Shown here: positions 1-9,760 of the stretch, in pieces
Layout of the letters: each line of letters starts with the position of its first letter
How positions within the stretch are numbered: the first letter of the stretch is position 1
Source: an uncultured Alphaproteobacteria bacterium
Lineage (GTDB): Bacteria; Pseudomonadota; Alphaproteobacteria; Methylaequorales; Methylaequoraceae
Length of the DNA stretch: 64,000 bases
Assembly (NCBI GenBank): GCA_902618535.1
Contig: CACNAV010000001.1
Location: forward strand, 1-64,000
Direction: 5' to 3'
Program-made: the position numbers and the translations under genes
The notes under the pieces: generated by a model
Told to the model about the DNA's origin: nothing
What the model saw: only the letters and a program-made list of their open reading frames with translations
Databases searched by the model: none

Positions 1-1
1 G

Positions 2-718
2 ACCTACTATAATAATTTTCTCGAACTCAATAAGTCTAGTTTGTGTTCATCAACCATAATATCAACTCCTTTCTTAAACCAACAATACTTATACGAATAT
101 GATTACATTGATAAAAGGTTTGGTCAAATTTCTATTCTAAACGATTCATATAAAAGTAAGATTGAAAAATCTGCATTAAGAAATGTACAAAAAGCAAAAA
201 AAAATAATATCTATGTTGAAATAGATAATGACTCCTTTGATTTTCTTTATGAATCTTATTTAAAATCTATGAATGAAGTTGCATGGAAATTAAAAGAAAA
301 GAAATTTTTTGATATTTTAAAAAAAAAAATGAAACCAGAAAAGGATTATAATATATATGTAGCCAAACTAGATAATAAAAAAATAGCATCTCTACTTCTA
401 CTTTATTTTAATAAAACTGTTGAGTATTTCACTCCAACAGTATTAGAAGATTATTTAAATCTCCAACCAATGGCTTTAATTTTAAATAAAGCATTTGATG
501 ACGCAAAAATGAAAGGTTATAAGTATTGGAATTGGGGAGGAACTTGGTTTTCTCAAAAAGGAGTTTTTAGATTTAAAAAAAAATGGGGAGCTGAAGATTC
601 AAATTATAATTACTTCACAAAAGTTTTTAATGAAAAAATTCTTAATATTAAAAAAGAAGAGCTTATGAAGGCTTATCCTTACTTTTATGTAATTCCCTTT
701 GAGAAATTACCATCATGA
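2..718 (+). CDS. FemAB/GNAT-fold acyltransferase-like protein, 5' truncated by window edge
   Basis: The reading frame is open from base 2 without a stop, so the gene begins before the window; the TTG at 41 is only the first start-like codon inside and is not a believable start. About 238 residues are visible. The C-terminal part carries the pattern YWNWGGTW followed by GVFRFKKKWG, which is the glycine turn plus 'FK-x-x-(F/W)G' element of FemAB/GNAT-fold proteins that transfer amino acids or acyl groups to peptidoglycan precursors or sugars. It lies upstream of a carbamoyltransferase in a surface-sugar locus, so a role in decorating a glycan is inferred. The substrate cannot be read from sequence. 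Confidence 0.7.
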   Translation, partial: TYYNNFLELNKSSLCSSTIISTPFLNQQYLYEYDYIDKRFGQISILNDSYKSKIEKSALRNVQKAKKNNIYVEIDNDSFDFLYESYLKSMNEVAWKLKEKKFFDILKKKMKPEKDYNIYVAKLDNKKIASLLLLYFNKTVEYFTPTVLEDYLNLQPMALILNKAFDDAKMKGYKYWNWGGTWFSQKGVFRFKKKWGAEDSNYNYFTKVFNEKILNIKKEELMKAYPYFYVIPFEKLPS

Positions 719-792
719 GCTTTAAATAAATTAAATTTTAAAAATTTTTTTTAAAGTTTTATATATACTGTTTTTTTTAATATATTACTAAA

Positions 793-2484
793 ATGTCAAA
801 TTATGAACTAGGTTTGCATATAGCAGGTTTTCAAAGTTCTGCAGCTATTTTCGAGAATGATAAAATTAAATTTGCAATTGCAGAAGAAAGATTAATAAGA
901 CAAAAAAGATCTAATAATTTTCCAATTCAATCTATTAAACAATGTCTTAAAAGGTTAAAAATTAAAAGTTTAAGTTCAATTGATAAAATTATTGTTAACT
1001 GGAATCCCACCATATCCATGAAAAATATCAATAGAAGTGGTTTTACTTTCAGAAGAAGATATGACCCAGAACTTTTGTATACTATACCAAATAACCTATC
1101 TGATTTTTTTTTTAATGAAGATGACTCTAGTTCAACACTTTATTTTTCAAAAAAAAAAAACATAGAATTTTTAAAACATCATCTTTCTCATCTTGGATGG
1201 ATATTCACCTCACCTTTCGAAGAATGTGCATTTGCTATTATTGATGAGCACGGGGAATCTGACACAATTTTTCTAGGTAAATTCATAGAAAATAGATTAA
1301 GTAAACTTAAAACAACAATATTTCCAAATTCATTAGGAATTTTTTACAGTACTTTTACAGAATTCCTTGGAATGCAAGCATATTCCGATGAATGGAAAGT
1401 TATGGGAGCAGCTGCATATGGTGATACAAGAAGGTTTGAACAAAAATTAAGAAATTTAATACATTTTTCAGATGGAAAAATTTTTCTTGACTCAAATTAT
1501 TTTACTTATGGAGACACAAGATTTAAAGGCTACTATAATGAAAAATTAATTGACTTAATAGGAATAAAACCAAGATTAGCTAATACAAAGATTTCCCAAG
1601 ATTTTTTTGATTTAGCTGCTTCTACTCAATCTATTTTTGAAGAAAATTTATTTAAAATATTGAGATATTTATATAAAAAAACTAAAAGTAAAAATCTTTT
1701 TTATAATGGTGGTTGTGCAATGAATTCACTTGCTAATGGAAAAATTTTAGAGAATACAGATTTTCAAGATTTACATATTTCTTTTGCACCATCAGATCTG
1801 GGTTGTTCTATTGGTTCTGTGTTATATCAAAAGGGAATTAAAAAAAAAAAACTGTGGCGACTTCCTGTTACTCCTTATTTAGGACCATCATTTAGTCAAA
1901 AAGAAGTTAAGGATTTATTGGATTCTAATAAAATAAAATATAAAATTCAAAAAAATTTTGTACAAAATGTAGCACAATTAATTTCTAAAAATAAAATTGG
2001 AGCCTGGTTTCACGGATCAATGGAATTTGGAGAAAGAGCTCTTGGCAATAGATCTATAATTGCCGATCCAAGAGATGCCAATGTAAAAGAAAAAATTAAT
2101 AAATTAATCAAGTTTAGGGAATTTTATAGACCACTAGCTCCTGCTGTAAAAATTGAATCTGTTGAAAATATTTTTAATTCAAATACAAAGTCTGAGTTTA
2201 TGGAATCTGCTGTCAAAGTAAATAAGTCTTGGCAAAACAAAATAAAAGGTGTTATTCATGAAGACCATACTTCAAGAGTTCAGGTAGTGTCAAAAAAAAC
2301 AAATCCACTATTTTGGAAACTTATAGATGAATTTGAAAAAATTACTTCTACACCATTAATTGTCAATACTTCTTTTAATCTAAACTATGAACCTATTGTC
2401 TGTTCTCCAAAGGATGCTATTTCTAGTTTTTTTAATTCTGGTTTAGACTTTTTATGTATTGAGGGAATATTAATAGCAAAATAA
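793..2484 (+). CDS. NodU/CmcH/TobZ-family O-carbamoyltransferase
   Basis: 563 residues, the usual length for this family, which moves a carbamoyl group from carbamoyl phosphate (through carbamoyl-adenylate) to a hydroxyl of a sugar or antibiotic. The N-terminal Kae1/YrdC-type parts are recognisable: metal-binding HHLSH near residue 130, GGCAMNS near 307, FGERALGNRS near 411 and NTSFN near 524. The start ATG at 793 follows an AT-rich leader. The stop overlaps the start of the next gene by one base (TAATG), so the two are translationally coupled. In this locus it most likely carbamoylates a polysaccharide sugar; the acceptor is unknown. Confidence 0.92.
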   Translation: MSNYELGLHIAGFQSSAAIFENDKIKFAIAEERLIRQKRSNNFPIQSIKQCLKRLKIKSLSSIDKIIVNWNPTISMKNINRSGFTFRRRYDPELLYTIPNNLSDFFFNEDDSSSTLYFSKKKNIEFLKHHLSHLGWIFTSPFEECAFAIIDEHGESDTIFLGKFIENRLSKLKTTIFPNSLGIFYSTFTEFLGMQAYSDEWKVMGAAAYGDTRRFEQKLRNLIHFSDGKIFLDSNYFTYGDTRFKGYYNEKLIDLIGIKPRLANTKISQDFFDLAASTQSIFEENLFKILRYLYKKTKSKNLFYNGGCAMNSLANGKILENTDFQDLHISFAPSDLGCSIGSVLYQKGIKKKKLWRLPVTPYLGPSFSQKEVKDLLDSNKIKYKIQKNFVQNVAQLISKNKIGAWFHGSMEFGERALGNRSIIADPRDANVKEKINKLIKFREFYRPLAPAVKIESVENIFNSNTKSEFMESAVKVNKSWQNKIKGVIHEDHTSRVQVVSKKTNPLFWKLIDEFEKITSTPLIVNTSFNLNYEPIVCSPKDAISSFFNSGLDFLCIEGILIAK

Positions 2485-3344
2485 TGATAAAACCTGGCTT
2501 TGGATATCTTTTCCCAAAAACAATTTATATAAATAATTGTATTTATGAACTAAAATCCTGGTTCAAAGGTTGGGATAATTTTGTTAAAAGATTTCTCTTT
2601 GAAGATGCTTTTAAAATTCTTGATTTAAATAAAAAAGATTATTTTTTAGAAATTGGTCCTGGAGGTTCTCTTGCTTTTTCAGTAGAGGCTTCTAAAAAGT
2701 CTAAAATGGTTTATTGTATTGATAGTTGCAAAAATATTCCAACTTATCTAAAAAATAGAAGAAAACCTGAAAACCTAAACTTTGTACTTGGGAATTGTAA
2801 TAAATTACCATTTGCAAATAATTTTTTTGATAAAATTTTTATTTCAGATGTTATTCCAGTTTTAAAAAATCCTAAAAAATGTATTTCTGAAATCTTTAGA
2901 GTCTTAAAGACAGGCGGATTAATATTAACGATAAATGGTAATAACTATCCTTTACTTGAGGAGGTATGGAAAGAACAAGAAATGGAAGATTTTATTATAA
3001 AAATTAATAAAAAAAGTAAAAATAAAATAACAGCTAACTTTTATTTAAAAAAAAACATCAAATTACATCAAACTCAGAGTAATTTCTATAAAAACCCAAA
3101 AAAGGCTATCGATGTATTATTAAAATCATTTAGGTTTTGCGAAATCAAACATGTTTTTAGAGTTTCCTCGGTATCTGAAAAATTTATTTGTAGATTACTT
3201 ATTAAAAATTTAGCAAATAATGGAGACTGGGGGTTTGGTGAAAATCAAATGCAATATTTTAATGAATTGAAAAATCTTGAATCTAAAAATTCTCATGAAC
3301 TTAATAGCGGCCTTTTTTTAATATCATCTGCAAAAAAAAGATAA
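2484..3344 (+). CDS. class I SAM-dependent methyltransferase
   Basis: 286 residues. A Rossmann SAM-binding motif I (FLEIGPGG) sits near residue 54, a SDV motif near 115 and the post-motif stretch RVLKTGGLIL near 140, all standard for Methyltransf_11-type enzymes. It is coupled by one base to the carbamoyltransferase, suggesting the same glycan or a linked modification. The N-terminal 50 residues and the long C-terminal tail are not diagnostic, so the acceptor (sugar hydroxyl, lipid or other) is open. Confidence 0.85.
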   Translation: MIKPGFGYLFPKTIYINNCIYELKSWFKGWDNFVKRFLFEDAFKILDLNKKDYFLEIGPGGSLAFSVEASKKSKMVYCIDSCKNIPTYLKNRRKPENLNFVLGNCNKLPFANNFFDKIFISDVIPVLKNPKKCISEIFRVLKTGGLILTINGNNYPLLEEVWKEQEMEDFIIKINKKSKNKITANFYLKKNIKLHQTQSNFYKNPKKAIDVLLKSFRFCEIKHVFRVSSVSEKFICRLLIKNLANNGDWGFGENQMQYFNELKNLESKNSHELNSGLFLISSAKKR

Positions 3345-3362
3345 AAAATTATTTATAAAATT

Positions 3363-4307
3363 TTATTTTAAATGAGAATACGATTTTCTCATTTTATTTT
3401 TTTCATACCATTGAATTATTAGTTTTAAACCTAAATCAATGTTGTATTCTGGCTTCCATTTTAATTCTTTTCTTATTAAGCTGTCGTCTAATGGTATAGC
3501 TTTTAAATCAATTGATGATGGCTGTTTTACACTAAAAAGGTTATCGTTACAATTCATGATTTTTTGTATTTTAAAAAATATTTTTTCAATAGTAATAGTC
3601 TCGTTACTCCCAACATTAAAAATTTTACTTTCATGTGTATCCGTATTTAAAATTTTATTAACTAAATTTAAAAAATCTTTAATAAATAAGAATTGCCTAG
3701 TCGTAGAAACAATTTCTGAGTGAATTTTATTTTTAATATTATTATAAAATATTGGTATTGGTCCATTAAAGTGCCATGGACCATAAATTATACAAAGTCT
3801 TAACGAAATAAAAGGTAAGGAAGATAACTGAAGATACTCTTCAGCTGATGCTTTACTTATACCATAAGAAGAGTTAGGGTTTAAAGGTAATTTCTCGTCA
3901 ATTTTTTTTTTATCAGTATTTCCGTAACAATTTGTAGTTTGAAAATAAATAAATTTATCAATCCCAAATTTTTCACATAATTTTATAAGATTTATTGTTC
4001 CAATAGTATTTGAACGAATATCTCTTATCCAAAAATTAGGGTCTGAATATGATGCTGCTGAATGAATGATTATATTGGGTTTATATTTTTCAAAAATCTT
4101 TGTCAATTCTTTAAGATTCGAAATATCAATCGAGTAAAAATTAGCGAATTTAAATTGGCCCTTTCCTACTACATTTGTTGTAAGACAATCCAAAATAGTA
4201 ATTTCATAATCATTTTTGAAATAGTTATATAAGTTAAACCCTAAGCAACCTGCACCACCAGTTATTAAAATTCTCTTCTTTTTATTTTTTATCATTAAGT
4301 TTAGCAT
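3363..4307 (-). CDS. extended SDR nucleotide-sugar epimerase/dehydratase (WbmG/H-like), downstream copy
   Basis: 314 residues with the NAD-binding GGAGCLG motif near residue 18 and the catalytic Y148-x3-K152 (YGISK). It is clearly a tandem duplicate of the gene upstream of it: both have IHxAASY near residue 80, a W-(V/I)-RDI motif and FIYFQT-x2-CYG. Such pairs occur in Bordetella-type wbm loci, where they act on UDP-diacetamido-uronic acids; this role is inferred. The start overlaps the upstream gene by 26 bases; a second ATG four codons in (4295) is an equally good start. Neither has a clear ribosome binding site. Confidence 0.85.
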   Translation of the reverse strand: MLNLMIKNKKKRILITGGAGCLGFNLYNYFKNDYEITILDCLTTNVVGKGQFKFANFYSIDISNLKELTKIFEKYKPNIIIHSAASYSDPNFWIRDIRSNTIGTINLIKLCEKFGIDKFIYFQTTNCYGNTDKKKIDEKLPLNPNSSYGISKASAEEYLQLSSLPFISLRLCIIYGPWHFNGPIPIFYNNIKNKIHSEIVSTTRQFLFIKDFLNLVNKILNTDTHESKIFNVGSNETITIEKIFFKIQKIMNCNDNLFSVKQPSSIDLKAIPLDDSLIRKELKWKPEYNIDLGLKLIIQWYEKNKMRKSYSHLK

Positions 4308-5223
4308 GAGTAAACGTCTTACCTACTCCGTACTGATCGTAATAGTTAACTGACTCCTTGACTATTGTCTCTAGTTTTGTGAAGTTAATTTTTCCAAAAT
4401 CTTTAAAAGTTTTGTCTGGATCAGTAAGAATTGATTTTACTTCTTTATCTGAAATCTCTTGAATTTCAGGTTCAGGGTAATGATTAAGTCCAATTTGTTT
4501 AACTACCTCATTATAAAGTTCAAGTATTGAAACATCTTTACCACAACTAAAGTGATAAGTACCTTTACCTTTTCCATATACAGCCTTTAAAACAACTTGT
4601 GCTAAATCTTTTACAAATACAAAATCTCTTCTAGAGTTTGTAACAAAACATTTTTGATTTTCTTTGAGTCTTTTATAAAAAATTGGGAGAGGTCCTGAGA
4701 GATTTCTAGGACCAATTACGTTAGCTAGTCTAAATGTAACAAAATTTAAGCCTGATAGTTTTAAATAATCCTCCGCTAAAGTTTTTGAAATAGAATAACT
4801 ATTGGTTCCTGGAAAATTTGGATGATCCAGTCTTATTGGATTGTGTAATGGTTTATTCCCATAACATAATGATGTCTGAAAATAAATAAACCTACTTATA
4901 TTAATTTCCAAAGAGTTTTTTATTAAATTTACAGCACCAATTCCATTTGTTTCGATATCTCTAACCCAATTTTCTGGTTCATTGTAAGATGCTGCCGTAT
5001 GAATAACGATTTCAGGAATAAATTCTTTGAATATTTTTTTAATTAATTTTGAATCTTCTATAGACCCATTTATAGTTTTTAGTTTGTTATGATTTTGTAA
5101 GTGATATTTTTTACCTGTGACAAAATTATCAATATTTATAATTTCATTATTTTTATCCTCAAGAAGTAATTCAATTACGTGAGACCCGATTTGTCCATTA
5201 CCACCTGTTACTAAAATTTTCAT
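4282..5223 (-). CDS. extended SDR nucleotide-sugar epimerase/dehydratase (WbmG/H-like), upstream copy
   Basis: 313 residues with GGNGQIG at residues 7-13 (NAD binding) and YSISK with Y143 and K147 as the catalytic pair, so this copy looks active. The partner gene downstream shares most of the core motifs (see there). It follows the amidotransferase gene by 47 bases on the same strand. The sugar may be the uronic acid made by the WbpB/D/E-like enzymes at 14.8-17.4 kb, changing its configuration before or after amidation; that link is inference from gene content only. Confidence 0.85.
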   Translation of the reverse strand: MKILVTGGNGQIGSHVIELLLEDKNNEIINIDNFVTGKKYHLQNHNKLKTINGSIEDSKLIKKIFKEFIPEIVIHTAASYNEPENWVRDIETNGIGAVNLIKNSLEINISRFIYFQTSLCYGNKPLHNPIRLDHPNFPGTNSYSISKTLAEDYLKLSGLNFVTFRLANVIGPRNLSGPLPIFYKRLKENQKCFVTNSRRDFVFVKDLAQVVLKAVYGKGKGTYHFSCGKDVSILELYNEVVKQIGLNHYPEPEIQEISDKEVKSILTDPDKTFKDFGKINFTKLETIVKESVNYYDQYGVGKTFTHAKLNDKK

Positions 5224-5270
5224 TAATCAATACTATAGAAAGTTATAAAAATATTATACATAAAATTCCT

Positions 5271-7145
5271 TTAAAATTTTACTCTTTTAACAGAATCATG
5301 AAAATTTTGATGCCATAATTCGATTGACACAAATGCCCATAACCCTCTTTCATCAATCTCTTCAGGATTAATTTTTTTTAACTCTTTAATATTTATATAT
5401 GGCCTTTTCTTAGATATTGAATTATGAATGATTTCTTTAAAGAAATTATTTTTATTTGCTAAAACAAGTTGTTTAAATGGCGTAGGAAACCCCATTTTAT
5501 CTTTTCTTTCAATAATTTGATTTGGAAGTAAGTTTTTAAATGTATTAATTAGTAAATTCTTAGGTTGGGATCTATTAAACCTAATTTTACTGGGTAATTT
5601 TAAAATAAAATCAATAAGTTGATTGTCCAGAAATGGTACTCTAGACTCTAATCCAAAATTCATACTTACTCTATCTTCAACATGTAATAAACTTGGCAAA
5701 AAATACTGGATATCGAAATTAGTCATTTTTTGGAATAAGGAATTATTTTTATTTTTATTAAAAAGTTTTGTAAAATAATTTTCAACTTCATTATAATTAG
5801 CATCGGAAAATAAAAAAAACTTACGAATATTTTTTGACCTGTCAATAATTGAAAAATACCTTGAATCTGGGTTGTTGAATAATTCAGACTTCCAAAGATT
5901 TGAAATCATATCTTTATAGTTTTTTAAGTATTTTAAGGATGACAACATTGATGAAAGATTATTGTCATCCATGTTTACACCATCAATTTGATTTTTGAGT
6001 GCATATTCAAGATTTACAATTAAATATTTTGCGTATCCACCAAAAATCTCGTCACCTCCCTGTCCACCCAAAACAACTTTTAATTTTTTAGATACATAGT
6101 TTGATAGAATAAACTGTGGTATGGCTCCATGACCTGCAACAGGAAAATCTAAACAGTGAATAACTTTGTTAAGATTTTTTAACAGATCGTTTTCTGAAAT
6201 ATTACACACATTAAGGTTTAAGTTATTATTTTTTGCTACGACTTTAGCATAAGAAAGTTCACTTAATTTTTTATTATCTACAAAATTACCATGAAAAACA
6301 TCTTTAACTTTTGAATTCTCTACATTTGAAATTGTTGATATTAATGATGAATCTAAACCACCTGACAAATAACTACCAATATCAACATCGCCAATTGTTT
6401 GTCTTTGAATACTTTTATGTAATAATCTATATAAATCACTTTCAGCTTTACCATAGTTAGTAGTTATTTCATTTGGAAATTTCCAAAAATAATTAGTCTT
6501 TAAAGATTTATCTATTTCTAAAAATTTTCCTGGTTCTAATTGATGAATCCCGGAAAAAAGTGTTTCCGAGCCTGTATTAAACTGGTAAACAAGATATTCT
6601 AATAATTTTTTATTATTAGTTTCAATTTTTTGTAAGAAGGGTAATAAAGATTTTGCTTCTGATGCAAAATAGAAACAATTGTTTATAATTGAATAAAAAA
6701 ACGGTTTAATTCCAAATCTATCTCTAACACAAAATAATTTTTTTTTATTTTCATCCCATAATACAAAAGCAAACATACCATTTAACTTATTAAAAACATC
6801 AATACCCCATTTTTCATAACCCGCTAAAATCACCTCCGTATCCGATTTAGATTTAAAATTAAAAGTTTTCTTCAAATCATCCTTTAGATCATCAAAATTG
6901 TAAATTTCACCGTTAAAAACAATTACATTTCCATTTCTAGATTTCATAGGTTGATTTGCATTCTGGGAAAGATCTATAATACTTAATCGAGTATGACCGA
7001 GGCCTAAAGCTCTACTCTCATGAACCCAAATATCAGAAAAGTCGGGACCTCTGTGTTTTAATATTTTATTGAAAAAATTAAGTTTAAGATCTATGTTAGG
7101 TATTTTTTCTTTACTAAGACTGTAAATACCTGATATACCACACAT
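5271..7145 (-). CDS. asnB: glutamine-dependent asparagine synthase family amidotransferase (WbmI-like)
   Basis: 624 residues. Cys2 (MCGISG) is the class II glutaminase nucleophile, followed by KHRGPD; the synthetase half has the PPi-loop SGGLDSS near residue 260 and GGQGGDEIFGGY near 360. AsnB-type proteins in polysaccharide loci often amidate a sugar carboxylate instead of aspartate (for example WbmI with uronamide-containing O-antigens). Here it stands directly before two SDR genes and in a locus that also encodes diacetamido-uronic acid enzymes, so sugar amidation is more likely than asparagine supply. The sequence alone does not exclude the latter. Confidence 0.88.
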   Translation of the reverse strand: MCGISGIYSLSKEKIPNIDLKLNFFNKILKHRGPDFSDIWVHESRALGLGHTRLSIIDLSQNANQPMKSRNGNVIVFNGEIYNFDDLKDDLKKTFNFKSKSDTEVILAGYEKWGIDVFNKLNGMFAFVLWDENKKKLFCVRDRFGIKPFFYSIINNCFYFASEAKSLLPFLQKIETNNKKLLEYLVYQFNTGSETLFSGIHQLEPGKFLEIDKSLKTNYFWKFPNEITTNYGKAESDLYRLLHKSIQRQTIGDVDIGSYLSGGLDSSLISTISNVENSKVKDVFHGNFVDNKKLSELSYAKVVAKNNNLNLNVCNISENDLLKNLNKVIHCLDFPVAGHGAIPQFILSNYVSKKLKVVLGGQGGDEIFGGYAKYLIVNLEYALKNQIDGVNMDDNNLSSMLSSLKYLKNYKDMISNLWKSELFNNPDSRYFSIIDRSKNIRKFFLFSDANYNEVENYFTKLFNKNKNNSLFQKMTNFDIQYFLPSLLHVEDRVSMNFGLESRVPFLDNQLIDFILKLPSKIRFNRSQPKNLLINTFKNLLPNQIIERKDKMGFPTPFKQLVLANKNNFFKEIIHNSISKKRPYINIKELKKINPEEIDERGLWAFVSIELWHQNFHDSVKRVKF

Positions 7146-7183
7146 GCTATTAATTTTTTTTTGATTTATATAATTTAAGTTTT

Positions 7184-7885
7184 ATGAGCTTTTATCATTT
7201 AACATTTGACATTGACTGGGCACCAGATTGTTGCGTTGAGTATATATTAAATAAATTAAAAAAACAAAAAATTAAATCAACCTTTTTTATCACACATGAA
7301 ACGGATATAATAGATGAAATTCGTAAGGATGGTCATAGCTTAGGAATTCATCCAAATTTCCTTAAAGATTCCACTCAAGGAAACTCAGAACTAGAAATTG
7401 TTGGTAATTTATTGAATATAGTTCCGGAAGCAAAATTAATAAGAACTCACAGTCTTTACAGCTATAGCTCTCTTATTCATAAAATATTTTCTAAATTTCC
7501 TGAATTAAAGTTAGATTTAACTCCATTTACATACAAATTTCCATATGTAAAAAAGTTTTATCATTATTTTGAAGATGTTACAGTTGAAAAAATTAATTTT
7601 AACTGGGAAGACGATGTTGCCTTTTATGATAAAGAATTTGAATGGAAAGAATTAAAATTATTTGGTGACATTAATGTATTCAATTTTCATCCTATACATG
7701 TATATTTAAATTCAATTAATAAAAATAAATACAACGAGCTTAAAAACGAAAACAATAAAAAAATTTATTTTTTAACAAGAGATAAGTTAAACCATTACAA
7801 AAATAATGGTACTGGTACAGACACCTATTTTGATAAATTAATAAATTCCGAATTTAAAAGTATAAAGCTAAATGAAATAAAATAA
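7184..7885 (+). CDS. polysaccharide deacetylase-like protein (WbmS type)
   Basis: 233 residues, short for a carbohydrate esterase 4 domain. The N-terminus has FDIDW (D9, D11) in place of the usual TFDDG, and DGHSLGIHP (H51, H56) corresponds to the metal-binding His-x3-5-His motif; FNFHPIHVY near residue 165 supplies the later histidine. This pattern fits the WbmS-like group found in O-antigen loci. It probably removes an acyl group from a sugar or nucleotide-sugar in the cytoplasm, since no signal peptide is visible. It is divergent from the amidotransferase by 38 bases. Confidence 0.7.
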   Translation: MSFYHLTFDIDWAPDCCVEYILNKLKKQKIKSTFFITHETDIIDEIRKDGHSLGIHPNFLKDSTQGNSELEIVGNLLNIVPEAKLIRTHSLYSYSSLIHKIFSKFPELKLDLTPFTYKFPYVKKFYHYFEDVTVEKINFNWEDDVAFYDKEFEWKELKLFGDINVFNFHPIHVYLNSINKNKYNELKNENNKKIYFLTRDKLNHYKNNGTGTDTYFDKLINSEFKSIKLNEIK

Positions 7886-7960
7886 ATTTCCACAGATTCA
7901 ATTATTAAATTCTTTATAATCTATTTTATTTAATATTATTTTTCTTGTACTCTTTCAAAT

Positions 7961-8881
7961 ATGAAATTGGGAATTCTGGGAAGAACGGGTTTACTTTTAG
8001 AAACAGCTAAATATTTATCAAAAAAAGGTTATGAAATTAGTTTTGTTTGGACATGTAAGCCTGAAAATTTTTACAGTGTGGGATACAAGGATTTTAAGAA
8101 GTTTGCAAAAAAAAATAATTCAATTTTTTTGACTGGAATTAATTTAAGACAGAATCTTAATTTAATTAAGGATACAGACGTTGACTTATGCATATCAGTT
8201 AATTGGATTAATATACTTCCTTTATGGTTCTTAAATTATTTTAAATATGGTATTTTAAACGCTCATTTAGGTGATTTACCTAGATACAAAGGAAACGCTT
8301 GTCCAAATTGGGCAATATTAAATTTTGAGAAGAAAATTGCTCTGACAATTCATAAAATGTCGTCTAAATTAGACTCAGGTCCAATTATTAGCAAAAAATA
8401 TATAAAAATAAATGAAAATACTTATATAAAAGAAATTTATGAGTGGGCTGAAAAAAATGCTCCAAGCTTATTTGAAAAATCAATAGAATTAATAAAAAAA
8501 AAAAAGTTTATTCATCAAAATAAAAACATCAAACCACTTAGATGTTTTCCAAGAGTACCAGAGGACTCCCGGTTGGACTGGAATAATACAACTAAATCTA
8601 TTATGGGAATAATCAGAGCAAGTTCACATCCATTTGCAGGAGCGTATTGCTTTTTAAATAATAATATAAAAAAAAAAGTAATTATATTTAGAGCAAAGAA
8701 ATTTTCACCCAATTACAAATTTTTTGCTTTACCAGGACAAATATGTGAACGTCGTTCAAATACAATTATTGTATCTACAAATAACGGTATGATAGAATTA
8801 TTGGAATTTAAATTAAATAAATTAAATCAAATAAGAAGTTTTAAAGAGATAACAAAATCAATGAGAAATAGATTGACTTAG
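7961..8881 (+). CDS. sugar N-formyltransferase-like (Fmt-fold) enzyme
   Basis: 306 residues with the formyltransferase fold. The catalytic triad is present as N100, H102 and D138 (NAHLGDLPRYKG and KLDSGPI), and GDLPRYKG matches the SLLPxYRG folate-site signature. The region after residue 210 resembles the small C-terminal domain of Fmt or of ArnA-type enzymes (HPFAGAYCF). Given its place in a nucleotide-sugar locus it likely transfers a formyl group from N10-formyl-tetrahydrofolate to an amino sugar and is not the initiator-tRNA enzyme. A 75-base AT-rich leader precedes it. Confidence 0.8.
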   Translation: MKLGILGRTGLLLETAKYLSKKGYEISFVWTCKPENFYSVGYKDFKKFAKKNNSIFLTGINLRQNLNLIKDTDVDLCISVNWINILPLWFLNYFKYGILNAHLGDLPRYKGNACPNWAILNFEKKIALTIHKMSSKLDSGPIISKKYIKINENTYIKEIYEWAEKNAPSLFEKSIELIKKKKFIHQNKNIKPLRCFPRVPEDSRLDWNNTTKSIMGIIRASSHPFAGAYCFLNNNIKKKVIIFRAKKFSPNYKFFALPGQICERRSNTIIVSTNNGMIELLEFKLNKLNQIRSFKEITKSMRNRLT

Positions 8882-8929
8882 TCGTTAGTAAAACAATAAT
8901 AAGTTATTGAAAACTTTAAGTTTAAATTT

Positions 8930-9748
8930 TTATTTTCTAGCTGAAAAATATAAATCTGTACCAAATATTTTTGGAAAGAAGGTTTTTAGTAATAGTTTTC
9001 TTGTAATATGATAATTAGGGTAAAATCCATTTAAATTTTCGTAATAAAGTTTTTTTTCATTAAACTTACTTAAAATTAACTTCATTTTTGTTTTTGTTGT
9101 AAATTCAGTTGCTGGTGGAGCCTGATTAATAGAGTTTTTATCATACTTTTTTTTTTCAGCATCATCAATTTCAAATAATGATAATTCATTTTTTGAAAAA
9201 GTTAATTTTAGTGTCTGAGTAAAATTACCTACCCATCTTCTGTAAGAAACTGCTGAGTAAACCATTCCAATTAAAATTCCATTTTTTTCTAGTAAGTCAT
9301 AACACTTTTTAATTGCACTTAATAAATTTCCAGTATGATGAAGACTTCCAATTGCAACTATGAAGTCAAATCTTTTTTTTTTAAAATCACATGTTAGAAA
9401 ATTTTTATTCAACGTAGTTGTTTTACCAGATATTTTTTGAGAAAAGCCTATTCTTTTTTTTACCAAATTTATTGGTTTTTTTGCAATATCAATCGCAGTG
9501 TAATCTATTCCGTTAATTTCAAATAATTTTTGTGACAATGAACCATAACCAACTCCTATTTCTAAGATTCTTTTTTTCTTCATATTTTTCAATTGTATAT
9601 ATTTTTCTAAATATGGATAATATTTGAAGTAATGTTTATCATATTGATCTAATGATTTTTTATCATGATTTTTAATGTTTATGTATTCAGCAAAAATTGA
9701 TCCACAAACCTCTTCCCAAAAACTTTTATTTTTTGTGTTAATTGACAT
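8930..9748 (-). CDS. class I SAM-dependent methyltransferase
   Basis: 272 residues. Motif I is RILEIGVGYGSLS near residue 60, and FDFIVAIGSLHHTGN near 125 matches the post-I/motif II region of Methyltransf_11/25 enzymes. It is the last gene of the minus-strand run that begins at 17364 and follows a glycosyltransferase gene by 12 bases. It probably methylates a sugar or glycolipid of the same polymer. No specificity motif is visible. Confidence 0.85.
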   Translation of the reverse strand: MSINTKNKSFWEEVCGSIFAEYINIKNHDKKSLDQYDKHYFKYYPYLEKYIQLKNMKKKRILEIGVGYGSLSQKLFEINGIDYTAIDIAKKPINLVKKRIGFSQKISGKTTTLNKNFLTCDFKKKRFDFIVAIGSLHHTGNLLSAIKKCYDLLEKNGILIGMVYSAVSYRRWVGNFTQTLKLTFSKNELSLFEIDDAEKKKYDKNSINQAPPATEFTTKTKMKLILSKFNEKKLYYENLNGFYPNYHITRKLLLKTFFPKIFGTDLYFSARK

Positions 9749-9760
9749 AATACAAACTTT

